A stretch of 64,000 nt of DNA from Sphingomonas pruni NBRC 15498 (GTDB taxonomy: Bacteria; Pseudomonadota; Alphaproteobacteria; Sphingomonadales; Sphingomonadaceae), in assembly GCF_001598455.1 (NCBI RefSeq), contig NZ_BCYZ01000010.1:1-64000 (forward strand), read 5' to 3'. A model generated the notes under the pieces. It was not told the DNA's origin. It made no database searches and saw nothing but the letters and a program-made list of their open reading frames with translations. This document shows, in pieces, positions 45,827 to 53,500 of the stretch. The position numbers were made by a program, and so were the translations under genes. Each line of letters opens with the position of its first letter. The first letter of the stretch is position 1.

Positions 45827-46338
45827 GACCTCTCCCCCGCTTCCTGCGTCATGCCGGGCTTGTTCCGGCACCCAACGAGAGGCAGGCGAGTTGCGTGGAG
45901 TCGAAAGGCATACGCTTGCGGCGCGTTGGACCCCGGCACAAAGCCGGGGTGACGGTAGTGTTGGGGCTGATCCTGGCCGCCATCAATCCCGCACTCGCCG
46001 AAAAAGCCTCGCTCGCCGACACCCAGCTCAGCGATCCTGCCAAGGAGGCGCAGGCCAAGGCGTTGATGGAGACGATCCGTTGCGTCGAGTGCCAAGGGCA
46101 AGCGATCTCCGACAGCAACGCCGATATCGCCGGCAACATGCGCTCGCTGATCCGCGAGCGGATCAAAGCCGGCGAGAGCCCGGAACAGGTGCGCGCCTGG
46201 CTGATCCAGCGCTATGGCGATTATATCAGCTATGACCCGCCATTGGGCGGCGCGACCTGGCCGCTCTGGGCAGCGCCGTTCGTGCTGCTCACGATCGGAA
46301 TCGTCATCGCGCGGTCGAGCTTCAGGAGGAAGCGCTGA
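45823..46338 (+). CDS. ccmH: CcmH/CycL haem-lyase subunit with in-frame repeat insertion
   Basis: The mature part has the CcmH redox motif IRCVECQGQAISDSNADIA, the helix RSLIRERIKAGES and a C-terminal membrane helix (LWAAPFVLLTIGIVIA). It reduces or holds apocytochrome for ligation with CcmF. Codons 9-44 are exactly a 108-bp palindromic element. Removing them would join MRPLPRFL to VVLGLILAAINPALA, a normal signal peptide. The present N-terminus is thus a 44-residue extended region before the hydrophobic core. A GTG at 45,952 is an alternative start, but it lacks a basic n-region. Confidence 0.88.
   Translation: MRPLPRFLRHAGLVPAPNERQASCVESKGIRLRRVGPRHKAGVTVVLGLILAAINPALAEKASLADTQLSDPAKEAQAKALMETIRCVECQGQAISDSNADIAGNMRSLIRERIKAGESPEQVRAWLIQRYGDYISYDPPLGGATWPLWAAPFVLLTIGIVIARSSFRRKR
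45847..45954. repeat. 108-bp palindromic repeat element inside ccmH
   Basis: The ends are inverted: CGTCATGCCGGGCTTG at the left and CAAAGCCGGGGTGACG at the right. Another internal GGACCCCGGCACAAAG-type arm is seen. The length is exactly 36 codons and contains no stop in the ccmH frame. A related 89-bp element with the same CGTCA...TGACG termini lies at 50,792-50,880. Confidence 0.8.
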
Positions 46339-46982
46339 TGGGCTGGATTATGCTCGCGCTGATCGGGCTGATGACGGCGGCTTTGCTCGCCGTGCTCCGC
46401 CTGCCGCGGACCTTGTGGCCGATGGCCGGCGCCGCGCTGATGCTGGGGGCGGCCGGCTATGCCTGGCAGGGTCAGCCCGACCTCGCCGCGCAGCCGGTCG
46501 CGGCCGACGCGGTCAAGCTGCCGCAGAGCTTCGCGTACAAGAAGCTGCGCGACACCTTCTTTGGCCGCTTCGGTGGCGAGTCGATGTATTTCGGCATTTC
46601 CGATGTCGCGCTGGCCAATGGCGATCCCGACTTCGCGGCGCGCGCGCTGACCGGCGGGGTCGATTATGCTCCGCAGAACGCGGCGATGTGGAGCGAACTC
46701 GGCAACGTGATCGCGCTGCACGATCGTGGCATGGTGTCGCCGGCGTCGTTGCTGGCCTATCGCCGCGCGATGATGCTGGCGCCGCAGAATCCGGGGCCAC
46801 CCTTGTTCCTCGGTCTCGCCTACATTCGCGCCGGAGAATTCGCCAAGGCGCGGCCGCTGTGGAAGCACGCGCTGGATCTGACCCCCAAGGATGCGAGCTA
46901 TCGCGACGAGATCGCTCGCCGGCTGGCGCTGCTCGACACGCTGCTCGCCGAAATCGCCCGCGAACCATCCGCCCCACGCTGA
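46338..46982 (+). CDS. ccmI: CcmI-like TPR cytochrome c biogenesis protein
   Basis: The 214-residue protein has two N-terminal membrane helices and a periplasmic TPR domain (PDFAARALTGGVDYAPQNAAMWSELGN, then LLAYRRAMMLAPQNPGPPLFLGLAYIRAGEFAKARPLWKHAL). CcmI/NrfG-type proteins hold the apocytochrome C-terminus for the lyase. It closes the ccmCDEFGHI operon, overlapping ccmH by one base, and is convergent with ald. Confidence 0.88.
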   Translation: MGWIMLALIGLMTAALLAVLRLPRTLWPMAGAALMLGAAGYAWQGQPDLAAQPVAADAVKLPQSFAYKKLRDTFFGRFGGESMYFGISDVALANGDPDFAARALTGGVDYAPQNAAMWSELGNVIALHDRGMVSPASLLAYRRAMMLAPQNPGPPLFLGLAYIRAGEFAKARPLWKHALDLTPKDASYRDEIARRLALLDTLLAEIAREPSAPR

Positions 46983-47017
46983 ACGCGGGGCGGATCGTCA
47001 GAGGGCCTTCCGCCTGA

Positions 47018-48124
47018 TCAGGCGCGCCAGGCCTCGAACGGGAGATCGAGCGCTTCGGCCACCGCCTGGTGGGTGATCTTGCCCTTGTAGACGTTGAGCC
47101 CATTGGCGAGGTGCGGGTCGGCCTTCATCGCCGCCTCGGCGCCCAGATTGGCGAGCTTGAGCGCGAAGGGCAGGGTGGCGTTGTTGAGCGCGAAGGCCGA
47201 GGTGCGGGCGACCGCGCCCGGCATATTGGCGACGCAATAATGGATCACGCCGTCGACCTCGAACACCGGATCCTCGTGCGTCGTCGCGTGGCTGGTCTCG
47301 AAGCAGCCGCCCTGGTCGATCGCGATGTCGACCAGCACAGAGCCGCGCTTCATCGTCTTGACCATCTCGCGCGTGACGAGCTTGGGCGCGGCCGCACCGG
47401 GAACCAGCACCGCGCCGATCACGAGGTGCGCGTTCTTGACCGCCTGCGCGATCGCCGACTTGGACGCATATTGCGTCTTGATCTGGCTCGAGAAGAACAT
47501 GTCGAGCTCGGCCAGACGGTCGTTGTTGATGTCGTAGATGGTGACGTCGGCGCGCATGCCGACCGCCATCTGCGCGGCGTTGACGCCCGAGACGCCGCCG
47601 CCAAGGATCGCGACCTTGGCCGGCGCCACGCCGGGCACGCCGCCCAGCAGGACGCCGCGGCCGCCCTGCTCCTTTTCGAGATAGTGCGCGCCGACCTGGA
47701 CCGACATGCGGCCGGCGACTTCGGACATCGGCTTCAAGAGGGGCAGACCGCCGCGCGCCGCGGTAACTGTCTCATAGGCGATGCAGGTCGCGCCGGACTT
47801 CATCAGGCCCTCGGCCTGAGGCTTGTCGGCGGCGAGGTGGAGATAGGTGAAGAGGACATGGCGCGGCTCGAGCATCGCCACTTCCTGCGGCTGCGGCTCC
47901 TTGACCTTCACGATCATGTCGGACTCGGCGAACACGGTCTTCGCATCGGGCACGATCCGCGCGCCGGCGTCGATATAGGCCTGGTCCTCGAAATCGATGC
48001 CCATGCCGGCCTTGGTCTCGACGATCACTTCGTGGCCGGCGGCATGGAGTTCGGCGACCGACGAAGGGGTCAGGCCGACGCGATATTCGTGATTCTTGAT
48101 TTCCTTGGGGACACCGACTCGCAT
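47018..48124 (-). CDS. ald: Alanine dehydrogenase
   Basis: The 368-residue protein matches alanine dehydrogenase throughout: MRVGVPKEIKNHEYRVGLTP, IVKVKEPQPQE with the active-site lysine, LFTYLHLAAD with the catalytic histidine, and the Rossmann stretch AILGGGVSGVNAAQMAVGM. It interconverts L-alanine and pyruvate with NAD. AGGAGAG precedes the ATG at 48,124. The longer open frame upstream overlaps the divergent regulator and is not coding. The divergent Lrp gene probably regulates it in response to alanine. Confidence 0.95.
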   Translation of the reverse strand: MRVGVPKEIKNHEYRVGLTPSSVAELHAAGHEVIVETKAGMGIDFEDQAYIDAGARIVPDAKTVFAESDMIVKVKEPQPQEVAMLEPRHVLFTYLHLAADKPQAEGLMKSGATCIAYETVTAARGGLPLLKPMSEVAGRMSVQVGAHYLEKEQGGRGVLLGGVPGVAPAKVAILGGGVSGVNAAQMAVGMRADVTIYDINNDRLAELDMFFSSQIKTQYASKSAIAQAVKNAHLVIGAVLVPGAAAPKLVTREMVKTMKRGSVLVDIAIDQGGCFETSHATTHEDPVFEVDGVIHYCVANMPGAVARTSAFALNNATLPFALKLANLGAEAAMKADPHLANGLNVYKGKITHQAVAEALDLPFEAWRA

Positions 48125-48248
48125 GTGAACTCTCCTGAGGGGTTTGGCTGCAAATAGCGCCGACGAGGCGAGAGAGGTTCGCAAGTTTTTTGACAGGAGC
48201 GACCCCTGGCAGGATATGTTTGCGTGATTATATTTCAATGAGAGAAAA

Positions 48249-48692
48249 ATGCTCGACCATCTCGATCGCAAGATCCTCAAACAACTCGTCGTCAATTCGG
48301 ACCTGACAAGTGCGGAACTCGGCGAGGCGGTAGGCCTGTCGGGAAGCGCTGCGCACCGCCGCGTCGGCAGCCTGCGCGACCGCGGGCTGATCGCGGGGTT
48401 CCGCGCGGTACTGTCGCATGAGGCGCGGGGACATCCCGCGGTGGTCATGGTCAACGTCACGCTCCGCGACCAGCGGCAGGAGACGATGGCGGCATTCGAG
48501 GCAGAGATTAAAGAATGTCCGGAAGTACGCGACTGTTTCCTGATGAGCGGCGAGGCCGATTACATGCTCCATGTCGAGGTGACGCGCGACGACAGTTTCG
48601 AGCGGATTCACCGCGAGACGCTGTCGCGCCTGCCCGGCGTCACGCGGCTCGCGTCGCACTTCGTCATTCGCGAGGTCATCCGTCGCCCGTGA
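48249..48692 (+). CDS. Lrp/AsnC-family regulator
   Basis: The 147-residue protein has the Lrp helix-turn-helix (LDRKILKQLVVNSDLTSAELGEAVGLSGSAAHRRVGSLRDRGLI). A RAM ligand-binding domain follows (VNVTLRDQ, FLMSGEADYMLHVEV). It diverges from ald across a 124-bp gap, the classic arrangement in which an AldR-like regulator activates alanine dehydrogenase. Confidence 0.9.
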   Translation: MLDHLDRKILKQLVVNSDLTSAELGEAVGLSGSAAHRRVGSLRDRGLIAGFRAVLSHEARGHPAVVMVNVTLRDQRQETMAAFEAEIKECPEVRDCFLMSGEADYMLHVEVTRDDSFERIHRETLSRLPGVTRLASHFVIREVIRRP

Positions 48693-48831
48693 CCGGCTGG
48701 CTGACCCATAACGAGCCGGCGCATCCAATGCCCCGTTGCGGGCGTTCCTATGCAATGCTAGGGCGCCGCCACCGTAAACAGGGGCTTCATACGGTCATCA
48801 TGACCTTTCGTGCGAACGCGCGGCGCTTGCC

Positions 48832-50769
48832 GTGAGCGCGGCCACTCCTTCCATCGCAATAACCGACGGGCACGGCGACGACGCGCACGCCGGCCACGCG
48901 CATGCGCATGGTAATGACGGGCTGATCAAGCTCGCCCTCGGCGCGATCGGTATCGTCTTCGGGGATATCGGCACCAGTCCGCTCTACGCATTCCGCGAGA
49001 CGTTCGCCGGGCATCACAAGCTCAGCCTCGACCATGCCCATATCATGGGCGTCACCAGCCTGATGTTCTGGTCGATGATGGTGGTGGTGACGATCAAGTA
49101 TGTCGCGATCATCATGCGCGCCGACAATAAGGGAGAGGGGGGGAGCCTGGCGCTGCTCGCACTCATTTCCAGCAAGGCGCAGACCAAGAAATGGACTGCA
49201 GGCATCATTCTGCTGGGCGTGTTCGCGACGTCGCTTTTCTATGGCGACTCGATGATCACGCCGGCGGTGTCGGTCTTGTCGGCGGTCGAAGGTCTCGCGG
49301 TGGCGCAGCCCGGCATGGCGCATTTCGTGCTGCCGATCGCCATCGCGATCCTGATCTTCCTGTTCGCAATCCAGCAGAGCGGCACGGCGAAAGTGGGGCT
49401 GTTCTTTGGCCCGATCATGCTATTCTATTTCCTGACGATCGCGCTGCTGGGCTCGCTCAGCGTCGCCAAGTCGCCCGAAGTGCTGTGGGCGTTCTCGCCG
49501 ACTTATGCCGTCGAATTCTTCCTGCTCGATCCGGTCCGCGCATTCCTCGCGCTGGGCTCGGTGGTGCTGGCGGTGACCGGTGCCGAAGCGCTCTATGCCG
49601 ATATGGGGCATTTCGGGCGCAAGCCGATCGGCATGTCCTGGCTGTGCTTCGTGCTCCCGGCGCTGATTCTCAATTATATGGGCCAGGCGGCATTGCTGAC
49701 GCGCGACGGTGCGCCCGCGCTGGAAAGCCCGTTCTATCTGCTGGCGCCGGACTGGTTGCAGCTGCCGCTCGTCATCCTGGCGACCGCAGCCGCGGTGATC
49801 GCGTCGCAGGCGGTGATCTCGGGCGCCTTCTCGGTGACGCAACAGGCGATCCAGCTCGGCTTCGTGCCGCGCCTGCGGATCGAGCATACCAGCGCGGCGA
49901 CGGCCGGGCAGATCTATATTCCGCTGATCAACTGGATGCTGATGACGATGGTCATCATCCTGGTATTGTTCTTCCGCACCTCGTCCAATTTGACGAGCGC
50001 TTACGGCATCGCGGTCACCGGCGCGATGACGATCGATACCTGCCTGTTGGCGGTCGTTCTGTTCCGGCTGTGGCATTGGCCGAAATGGGCGGCGATCCCG
50101 CTGCTCGGGCTCTTCTTCCTGGTCGACGGCGCTTATCTGACCGCCAATCTGACCAAAATCCCCGATGGCGGCTGGTTCCCGCTTTTGGTCGGGCTGATCG
50201 TCTTCACCATCCTGACGACCTGGGCCAAGGGCCGGCATCTGATGATGGCGCGGCTGCGCGAGGCGGCGATGCCGATCAAGGTGTTCATTTCGTCGGCCGC
50301 GACCTCGGCGACGCGCGTCCCCGGCACCGCGGTGTTCATGACCTCGACCGCCGAGGGCGTGCCGCACGCGCTGCTCCATAACCTCAAGCACAACAAGGTG
50401 CTGCACGAGCGCATCATCCTGCTGACGGTCAAGATCGCCGACGTGCCGTTCGTGCGCCAGGCCGAGAGGGTCAAGCTCGAGCATCTCGGCCATGGCTTCC
50501 ACCGCCTGGTGCTGCGCTATGGTTTCATGGAGGAACCGGATGTGCCCGCAGCGTTGGCGCTGGTCACCGGCTGCGGCGACAAGTTCAAGATGATGGACAC
50601 CAGCTTCTTCTTGGCGCGCCAGACATTGTTGCCGTCGAGCAAGCCGGGCATGGCGATCTGGCGCGAAAAGCTGTTTGCCTGGATGCTCCGCAACGCCGAA
50701 AGCGCGATGGAATTCTTCCGCCTGCCGACCAACCGCGTGGTCGAGGTGGGGAGCCAGGTCGAGATCTGA
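48832..50769 (+). CDS. kup: Kup potassium uptake transporter
   Basis: The 645-residue protein has the KUP signature [22 protein letters not shown], twelve predicted membrane helices and family motifs [15 protein letters not shown] and [23 protein letters not shown]-terminal cytoplasmic domain follows. It imports K+ with protons. The N-terminus carries a histidine-rich run ([16 protein letters not shown]) ahead of the first helix. The start is a GTG at 48,832 following a gene-free stretch. Confidence 0.94.
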   Translation: MSAATPSIAITDGHGDDAHAGHAHAHGNDGLIKLALGAIGIVFGDIGTSPLYAFRETFAGHHKLSLDHAHIMGVTSLMFWSMMVVVTIKYVAIIMRADNKGEGGSLALLALISSKAQTKKWTAGIILLGVFATSLFYGDSMITPAVSVLSAVEGLAVAQPGMAHFVLPIAIAILIFLFAIQQSGTAKVGLFFGPIMLFYFLTIALLGSLSVAKSPEVLWAFSPTYAVEFFLLDPVRAFLALGSVVLAVTGAEALYADMGHFGRKPIGMSWLCFVLPALILNYMGQAALLTRDGAPALESPFYLLAPDWLQLPLVILATAAAVIASQAVISGAFSVTQQAIQLGFVPRLRIEHTSAATAGQIYIPLINWMLMTMVIILVLFFRTSSNLTSAYGIAVTGAMTIDTCLLAVVLFRLWHWPKWAAIPLLGLFFLVDGAYLTANLTKIPDGGWFPLLVGLIVFTILTTWAKGRHLMMARLREAAMPIKVFISSAATSATRVPGTAVFMTSTAEGVPHALLHNLKHNKVLHERIILLTVKIADVPFVRQAERVKLEHLGHGFHRLVLRYGFMEEPDVPAALALVTGCGDKFKMMDTSFFLARQTLLPSSKPGMAIWREKLFAWMLRNAESAMEFFRLPTNRVVEVGSQVEI

Positions 50770-50791
50770 GCGAGCCGACCTGTCCTTTTGC

Positions 50792-50880
50792 CGTCACCTC
50801 CGCGCAAGCGGGAGCCCGTCTCTCAACTTTGCATGAAGGGTGAAGGCAGGAGATGGGTTCCCGCTTTCGCGGGAATGACG
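50792..50880. repeat. 89-bp palindromic repeat element
   Basis: The left arm CGTCACCTCCGCGCAAGCGG and the right arm, which reads CGTCATTCCCGCGAAAGCGG on the minus strand, are inverted copies with mismatches. It is an intergenic copy of the CGTCA...TGACG element family also found inside ccmH. Its translation gives the PAFAGMT-type peptide often mis-annotated as protein. Confidence 0.75.
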
Positions 50881-50889
50881 AGGAAAGTG

Positions 50890-51396
50890 ATGCAGGCGTC
50901 GGCACCAATTATCATAACCGCCATCATCGGGCGGGAGGACCAGGCATGGCTCGACGCGCTGCGCCGCGCGCATTTTCCGCCCGAGCGCAATTTCCTCGCC
51001 GCGCACCTGACGATGTTCCACCATCTCCCGCCATCGCTTGCGGCTGAAGTGCGGCAACGGCTCGGCGACCTTGCACGGGAAGGGGCACCGGCCGCGCGCA
51101 TCGCCGGACCGATGTCGCTCGGCCGTGGGGTTGCCTATCGTATCGACTCCCCCGAACTGGAGGACCTCCGCGCCCGGCTCGCCGATTGCTGGGCCGATGT
51201 GCTGACGCCGCAGGACCGCGCGCCGTGGCGCCCGCATGTCACGATCCAGAACAAGGTCGAGCCGGCGGAGGCGCGGGTATTGTTCGAGCGCCTGAAACGC
51301 GACTTTCGGCCGATGCGACTCGAGATAGATGGTTTCGCCAGCTGGTATTATCGCGGCGGACCCTGGGAGACGCTTTCGCGCCACATGGTCGCTTGA
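50890..51396 (+). CDS. LigT-like 2H phosphodiesterase (2'-5' RNA ligase family)
   Basis: The 168-residue protein has the two H-x-T-x motifs of the 2H superfamily: AAHLTMFHHLP in the N-terminal lobe and RPHVTIQNKV in the C-terminal lobe. Members open 2',3'-cyclic phosphates or 2'-5' linkages in RNA. The ATG at 50,890 has GAGGAAAG upstream. The frame extends back through a palindromic repeat, which is not part of the protein. Confidence 0.85.
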   Translation: MQASAPIIITAIIGREDQAWLDALRRAHFPPERNFLAAHLTMFHHLPPSLAAEVRQRLGDLAREGAPAARIAGPMSLGRGVAYRIDSPELEDLRARLADCWADVLTPQDRAPWRPHVTIQNKVEPAEARVLFERLKRDFRPMRLEIDGFASWYYRGGPWETLSRHMVA

Positions 51397-51451
51397 CCGC
51401 GTCGGGAGCGCTACTTATAGGCCGCCGCTCGCGGCAACGCGGGCCTTTCGG

Positions 51452-51528
51452 GGCGGAGTAGCTCAGCTGGTTAGAGCACGGGAATCATAATCCTGGGGTC
51501 GGGGGTTCAAGTCCCTCCTCCGCTACCA
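51452..51528 (+). tRNA. tRNA-Met (CAT), elongator type
   Basis: Acceptor GGCGGAG pairs with CTCCGCT; the anticodon stem CGGGA/TCCTG closes the loop ATCATAA with anticodon CAT; T-loop TTCAAGT and ACCA are encoded. The G1-T72 pair and the body resemble the elongator tRNA rather than the initiator or tRNA-Ile2, though lysidine modification cannot be excluded by sequence. Its last 14 bases form one copy of a 15-bp direct repeat. Confidence 0.9.
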
Positions 51529-52920
51529 TATTGAACCCCCGACGGGTAAAATAGAAGGATAATAAAGAGTTATCTGAAGGTTTGGTGTCGCACCGCTACC
51601 AATTCATCTGAAAAACGGCCGAAAACAGCCGGTTTGTCCGTCTTGACTCCCCGACGATGGTTGAGTGCGACAAACTCTGGAAATCAGAGCGGACAAACTT
51701 ATTTGTCAGCCATGGCACCGCAGCATCAGCCTTACGTTCCGCGACTGCTGTTGAAGGGCTTTTTAAGTCGCGATCCAGCTAAGGCATCGAAAGAGCAGGT
51801 CCATGTCTTCGATCTGGAGACGGGAAACTCGTTTACGCCGCCTATCGACAAAATCATGGGCGAGACACGGTTCAACGACTTTTGGCTCGACGACGAAACG
51901 TTAGCGACGATTGAACCTGCGGCGAGTCGGATCGAGAGCCGCCTGGCGCCCCTCGTTGAGAATATTCGCGCAACGAAACGGTTGGAGCGGTCGCGCGAGG
52001 AGCGAGAGGATCTCGCCCTCCTTATGGCGTTTCAGTTCATCCGGACGAAGAAAATTCGTCTGCTTCCCGAGAGTCTTGATCGACAAATCCGGGTCCAGGT
52101 CGAGGAGATGGGTTTCGACCCCGGAAGAATAAAGGGCCTCCCGCTATTGAGCGAGGAGATACTCAAGCGAGAGCATGTGAGGCATCAGGTTCAGAACCTC
52201 GATACTTATGCGAAAATTATCGCCGAGAAGGAGCTGTTCCTGATGATGGCGCCGGACGGATGTACCTTTTATATCGGTGATAACCCGGTCGTCATGCACA
52301 CCGATGAGGAGCGGAAGGGATCAAGAGGCCACCTTGGATTGGGCGCTCCTTACATCCAAATTTATCTTCCGCTGTCCGCCGACGTAATGCTCTGCGCCTA
52401 TGATAAAGCGGTCTTAGGCCAGCTCATGAGAAGCAATGATGCGGAGGCCAGGCAAATTCAAATGGAGGCGCTTGGTATGCTCACCCGAGGTGAAATCACC
52501 CCATCTCAAATGAAGCGGACGCTGAATGACATGGCAGCGCTTGATGTTACGACGCCATTGATCAAAACCATTCGCGCCGGCGAGGCGGTGGCCGTGGCAG
52601 CCGAACAAGTCCAATGTTATAACTCACTCCAGGCTTTCCACGCGCATCGCTTTGTAATCGACCCCGACGGCAAGTTCGAAGTAGCAGCGGAAATGGTGGC
52701 GGAGCGAAAGGCTGCGGCCGATTGAGAGTGGGAGATGGCTGGAAAAAGCCGTCACCTATGTTTGCGCGAAAGGCAAAATGACCCATCGTGGAATGCCCGA
52801 TCCGCACGGCCCCGGCGGCAAAACCCACCCCACCAGGGTTTCTTTAAACCCATGAAAAATAAAACAAAAGTTCCATCCGTTGTAGTGTGCGTAACGACTG
52901 TTTCGCTCCTCCGCTACCAT
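51515..52920. mobile_element. 1.4-kb mini-island in tRNA-Met with DUF4238 cargo
   Basis: The tRNA-Met 3' end and one following base, CTCCTCCGCTACCAT at 51,515-51,529, recur exactly at 52,906-52,920. The 1,391 bp between the starts of the two copies are less GC-rich than the flanks. They contain one gene and no integrase or other recombinase. A tRNA-end duplication of this kind is the footprint of site-specific integration. Confidence 0.75.
51712..52725 (+). CDS. DUF4238 protein
   Basis: The 337-residue protein begins APQHQPYVPRLLLKGFLS, close to the QHYVP...L+.F opening of DUF4238. Further family-like blocks are DKIMGETRFNDFWLDDETLATIEPAASRIESRLAPLV, LMAFQFIRTKKIR, and FLMMAPDGCTFYIGDNPVVMHT, the last near residue 190. 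The function of the family is unknown. It is soluble and complete. Codon use is less GC-rich than the neighbours (for example AAA, TAT and ATT are frequent), which suggests transfer. It is the only gene in the tRNA-Met mini-island. The ATG at 51,712 is preferred over an earlier frame start whose sequence is not family-like. Confidence 0.8.
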   Translation: MAPQHQPYVPRLLLKGFLSRDPAKASKEQVHVFDLETGNSFTPPIDKIMGETRFNDFWLDDETLATIEPAASRIESRLAPLVENIRATKRLERSREEREDLALLMAFQFIRTKKIRLLPESLDRQIRVQVEEMGFDPGRIKGLPLLSEEILKREHVRHQVQNLDTYAKIIAEKELFLMMAPDGCTFYIGDNPVVMHTDEERKGSRGHLGLGAPYIQIYLPLSADVMLCAYDKAVLGQLMRSNDAEARQIQMEALGMLTRGEITPSQMKRTLNDMAALDVTTPLIKTIRAGEAVAVAAEQVQCYNSLQAFHAHRFVIDPDGKFEVAAEMVAERKAAAD

Positions 52921-52962
52921 TTCGACAGTCCGGTTGGACGTCTGGCGGATGATTTGGCGGTG

Positions 52963-52990
52963 GCACCGCCATTGTCGCACCGCCATTGTC
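52963..52990. repeat. Tandem duplication of 14 bp
   Basis: GCACCGCCATTGTC occurs twice in direct contact, at 52,963-52,976 and 52,977-52,990. It lies 43 bases after the right att copy of the mini-island. Confidence 0.85.
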
Positions 52991-53049
52991 GATACGCACA
53001 CCTTCCGCTTCCAAGCCTTTGGCCTCATCGGACTGCGCTCTAGAGTCGT

Positions 53050-53220
53050 TTTCAGCTTCGCTGAATCGGTACCGGCCCGCTCCCCCACCCGGCCGCCCAT
53101 AGAATACCCTGTTCGGCGGCCGGGTGGGGGAGCGGGCGGAGCAGAAGGTTCCGGCGATGCGCAGCATCGTTGGAATGACTGCGTAGGGCGGTACCGCAAC
53201 CGTTTCAGCTTCGCTGAAAC
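53050..53220. repeat. Nested inverted-repeat cluster
   Basis: A perfect 23-bp inverted repeat (53,075-53,097 with 53,115-53,137, 17-base loop) is flanked on both sides by the same hairpin sequence TTTCAGCTTCGCTGAA (53,050-53,065 and 53,203-53,218) and by CGGTACCG (53,067-53,074 and 53,189-53,196). The layout resembles REP-type or other palindromic non-autonomous units. No transposase lies nearby. Confidence 0.8.
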
Positions 53221-53500
53221 AGAGTTTAGGCAGGGCGCCTTTCTCCAATTCGGACATTCTGTCTGGCCATCGGCGGCGAGTTTCTCGCCGTCGCGTGAGC
53301 CTGCCCGGACGCCACTGCGCGTTCTCGCGAGCCTCGCTGCCGCGTCATCGGGGTTGTCCGATGAGATCAAGCGCGACTGAGACGCTGCAGGACAGCAAAA
53401 TTTTTAGGTAGTCCCACAATCTGGGATATGCGCACAATATTTGGCCTTTACACTCCGTGCCGATCTGTCTGACAATCCGCTTTTTGAAGATTGGGAAGAC

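Larger units (their letters stand above)
52737..53500. other. Gene-free stretch spanning the island end and repeat cluster
   Basis: No convincing coding frame lies in these 764 bases. They contain the last part of the mini-island (AT-rich with AAAATAAAACAAAAG near 52,857), the right att copy, a 14-bp tandem duplication and a nested inverted-repeat cluster. Short frames here are translations of the repeats. Confidence 0.5.

Noticed and set aside
50788-50889. 34-residue N-terminal extension of the LigT-like protein
   Set aside because: It is the translation of a palindromic repeat and gives the PAFAGMT-type peptide; the gene has its own ribosome binding site after the repeat.
52844-53370. Open frames across the repeat cluster
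   Set aside because: They run through the inverted repeats and the att copy on both strands and have no protein-like composition.
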